Source of the DNA: Anaerolineae bacterium
GTDB lineage: Bacteria; Chloroflexota; Anaerolineae; SpSt-313
Direction: 5' to 3'
Assembly: GCA_023511475.1 (NCBI GenBank)
Contig: JAIMBM010000011.1
Span: 1 to 16,835 of the forward strand
DNA length: 16,835 nucleotides
Part shown: in pieces, positions 15,740 to 16,835 of the stretch
Layout of the letters: each line of letters opens with the position of its first letter
Numbering within the stretch: position 1 is the first letter of the stretch
Notes under the pieces: generated by a model
Databases searched by the model: none
Seen by the model: the letters and a program-made list of their open reading frames with translations, nothing else
Told to the model about the DNA's origin: nothing
Program-made: the position numbers and the translations under genes

Positions 15740-16009
15740 TCAGTCCCTGTCCAGGTAGCTCTGAAGCCGCGCCAACAGCGCCTGGTCCTTGCGCAGGTTG
15801 TTCAGCGCGCGGTGGCGGAGCTGATGGACATAGTTGCGGGTGATGCCAAGCCGTTGGGCGATCTCGTCGTCATCCAGCTCGGCGAGGTAGCCCCAGATGA
15901 GCACCATCCGCTGCCGTCGGTCGGGGAGGGTGGCGAGAGCCGTGAGGAGGATGCTGACGAGATCGTGACGCTCGGCCTCATCCTGGGGCGTTGCTGGCGT
16001 GCGAAGCAT
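15740..16009 (-). CDS. Sigma factor region 4 protein (split ECF-like sigma)
   Basis: This 89-residue protein consists of sigma70 region 4: an acidic lead, the helix VSILLTALATLPDRRQRMVL typical of region 4.1, and a helix-turn-helix (DDDEIAQRLGITRNYVHQLRHRAL, quoted here in parts: DDDEIAQRLGI then TRNYVHQLRHRAL) that would read the -35 element. It has no region 2. It begins 5 nt after the stop of the region-2 gene. GAGGAGG at 16020-16026 is 10 nt from ATG 16009 but only 1 nt from the alternative TTG 16018, so ATG is preferred. It should need the upstream protein to form a working sigma, as in the two-subunit SigO-RsoA sigma of Bacillus subtilis. Alternatively a -1 shift at the junction could yield one fused chain. 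Confidence 0.85.
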   Translation of the reverse strand: MLRTPATPQDEAERHDLVSILLTALATLPDRRQRMVLIWGYLAELDDDEIAQRLGITRNYVHQLRHRALNNLRKDQALLARLQSYLDRD

Positions 16010-16014
16010 GGGCG

Positions 16015-16530
16015 TCAATCCTCCTCGGGCAGGAGCAGGTCATCGCGCTGCCGGCGGAGGCGTCGTTGCACGATGCGCATCTGGATGACTGCGGCCCACC
16101 TCAGGAAAGCGCCGGGCTCACGGCAGCGCTCGATGTGCTGCCAGACCTGCCGGAGCGCCTCCTGGGTACAGTCCTCGGCGAGACCGGTTGGCCGGCCCTG
16201 CCGCTTCAGCGCGTTGTAGGTAAGGCGATAGAGATAGGCCCCGAGCTCGGCATAGCCCTGGTTCTGCTCGCGGGGGTTCGGGCTGAGGCAGGCCTGGCAG
16301 AGGGTCTCGGCGCAGATGTTCTGCGCCAGGCGGGCGAGTTGCTCGCGGAGGGAGGGGTCGTTGGCGGCGGTACAGCCGGCAAGATGACCGGCGCGGGCAA
16401 CGAGTCGGGCGGCGAACTCGTCCTCGGCGAGGAGGCGGTATCCGGGCCGGCGTCGGTGTTCGCGTACGATGCTCACTACGATGGGCGCGATATCGCTCTG
16501 TGCACCCGGGTGGGCGGTGGATCGGGCCAC
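16015..16530 (-). CDS. Sigma factor region 2 protein (split ECF-like sigma)
   Basis: Using GTG 16530 the protein has 171 residues. Region 2 occupies about 93-161 (LGAYLYRLTYNALKRQ, then AEDCTQEALRQVWQHI, then FLRWAAVIQMRIVQRRLRRQ), which would bind core polymerase and the -10 element. It ends at LLLPEED just where an ECF sigma would run into its linker, and region 4 is in the next ORF. The N-terminal 90 residues are unusual and hold a Cys cluster (C73-x4-C-x2-C81, plus an Hx3C ending at C53) that could bind metal. Start choice: AAAGGA lies 7 nt before GTG 16530. In-frame ATGs at 16683 and 16656 exist, but the first lies inside the promoter and the added stretch is Arg/Pro-rich and unlike a domain. 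If transcription starts near 16658, ATG 16656 would be nearly leaderless. Confidence 0.8.
   Translation of the reverse strand: MARSTAHPGAQSDIAPIVVSIVREHRRRPGYRLLAEDEFAARLVARAGHLAGCTAANDPSLREQLARLAQNICAETLCQACLSPNPREQNQGYAELGAYLYRLTYNALKRQGRPTGLAEDCTQEALRQVWQHIERCREPGAFLRWAAVIQMRIVQRRLRRQRDDLLLPEED
16020..16026 (-). promoter_or_regulatory. Ribosome binding site at the split-sigma junction
   Basis: GAGGAGG on the minus strand overlaps the last codons of the region-2 gene and serves ATG 16009. It argues for independent translation of region 4. A Shine-Dalgarno sequence inside a coding end can also stimulate -1 frameshifting, so it does not exclude a fused product. Confidence 0.6.
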
Positions 16531-16664
16531 CGGGTCATCCTTTCTGACGGGCCAGCAGCGATGGCGGAACTCGACCCGGTGCGGTAACCGCCTGACCCGC
16601 CGGGGAGGCAGCCTTGCACCATGGGGGCCTCGTTGCCGGGCCACTGTCTGCGCCATCTCTCGCA
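16531..16664 (-). other. 5' leader of the operon
   Basis: This is the roughly 130 nt between the -10 element and the chosen GTG start. It contains in-frame ATG 16656 immediately at the predicted transcription start and a short perfect palindrome GCGGT-A-ACCGC (16581-16591) that could be an operator or a small hairpin. No known riboswitch is recognised. It may instead encode the N-terminus of a longer sigma protein. Confidence 0.4.
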
Positions 16665-16693
16665 ATTGTATGATATTGTGCATCAGCGGTCAA
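16665..16693 (-). promoter_or_regulatory. Sigma70-type promoter for the operon
   Basis: On the minus strand TTGACC (16693-16688, 5 of 6 to TTGACA) is separated by exactly 17 nt from TACAAT (16670-16665, 5 of 6 to TATAAT). The spacer is locally AT-rich in an otherwise GC-rich window. The predicted transcription start is near 16658. It lies just ahead of the first gene and reads into the cluster, so it probably drives the whole operon through the housekeeping sigma. Confidence 0.75.
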
Positions 16694-16772
16694 GAGACGG
16701 GAAAGCCGGGGTGCATCCAAGATCGGTCAGCAGATGCGCGGTCAGGCAGCCGGCAGGGGCGCTCTGCAGGGA

Positions 16773-16802
16773 ACCGGGCTTTATGCTTCGCAGGAGCCCG
16801 GT
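16773..16802. terminator. Inverted repeat upstream of the operon (possible terminator or palindromic repeat)
   Basis: Perfect 8-bp arms ACCGGGCT (16773-16780) and AGCCCGGT (16795-16802) flank a 14-nt spacer that holds an inner TGC-TTC-GCA stem. The hairpin lies about 80 nt upstream of the promoter, where it could end transcription of a neighbour beyond the window. The T-content after it is weak on both strands. Its 28-nt core resembles the hairpin at 846-873, which points to a repeated element. No gene is evident from 16694 to 16835. Confidence 0.45.
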
Positions 16803-16835
16803 GCAGGACCTCTTCTTGGGTTTGGCGGGTTGGGG

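Noticed and set aside
1..16835. tRNA, rRNA, insertion sequence or phage integration signs
   Set aside because: No transposase, integrase, terminal repeats or structured RNA gene could be recognised in either strand.

Overview
The window is a GC-rich bacterial segment in which one unidirectional gene cluster on the minus strand fills almost everything from about 16.7 kb down to 0.26 kb. A Chloroflexota-like (or similar high-GC, signalling-rich) bacterium is the best guess. The clues are a Ser/Thr kinase with TPRs, a Pro/Thr-rich spacer ahead of an extracytoplasmic sensor, very heavy TPR use and high G+C. The lineage is inferred, not shown. The first 28 bases are an uninterrupted C homopolymer, which looks like a contig-end artefact.

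Layout in transcription order (right to left): a sigma70-type promoter (16693-16665) and a roughly 130-nt leader; an ECF-like sigma factor split into a region-2 protein (16530-16015) and a region-4 protein (16009-15740); a protein with two anti-sigma-type zinc motifs and a C-terminal beta-rich domain (15678-14773); a giant fusion of a CHAT caspase-like peptidase, two tandem Clp-N domains and a double-AAA+ Clp unfoldase (14644-10850); a Ser/Thr kinase with TPRs (10841-9360); a four-helix membrane protein with LamG-like and beta-propeller sensor domains (9363-7525); a membrane-anchored TPR protein (7487-5715) followed by a second TPR ORF (5740-4451), which read as one gene broken by a frameshift in a (GC)4 run; an Hsp70-like ATPase domain fused to a zinc finger and TPRs (4454-1332); a J-domain-like protein without HPD (1312-893); and a GrpE-like protein (774-256).

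The genes are packed with 4-nt overlaps or short gaps and strong Shine-Dalgarno sequences, so they are probably one operon. Together they look like a self-contained signalling and regulated-proteolysis module. An extracytoplasmic sensor and a kinase supply the signal. A split sigma factor and zinc-motif regulator give transcriptional output. TPR scaffolds and a degenerate DnaK/DnaJ/GrpE set provide client handling. The CHAT-Clp fusion would unfold a target and cut it with its own caspase-like domain. This integrated role is inference from domain content and gene order.

Two similar 28-nt GC-rich hairpins sit in intergenic DNA near the two ends of the cluster (846-873 and 16774-16801). They may be copies of one repetitive palindrome.
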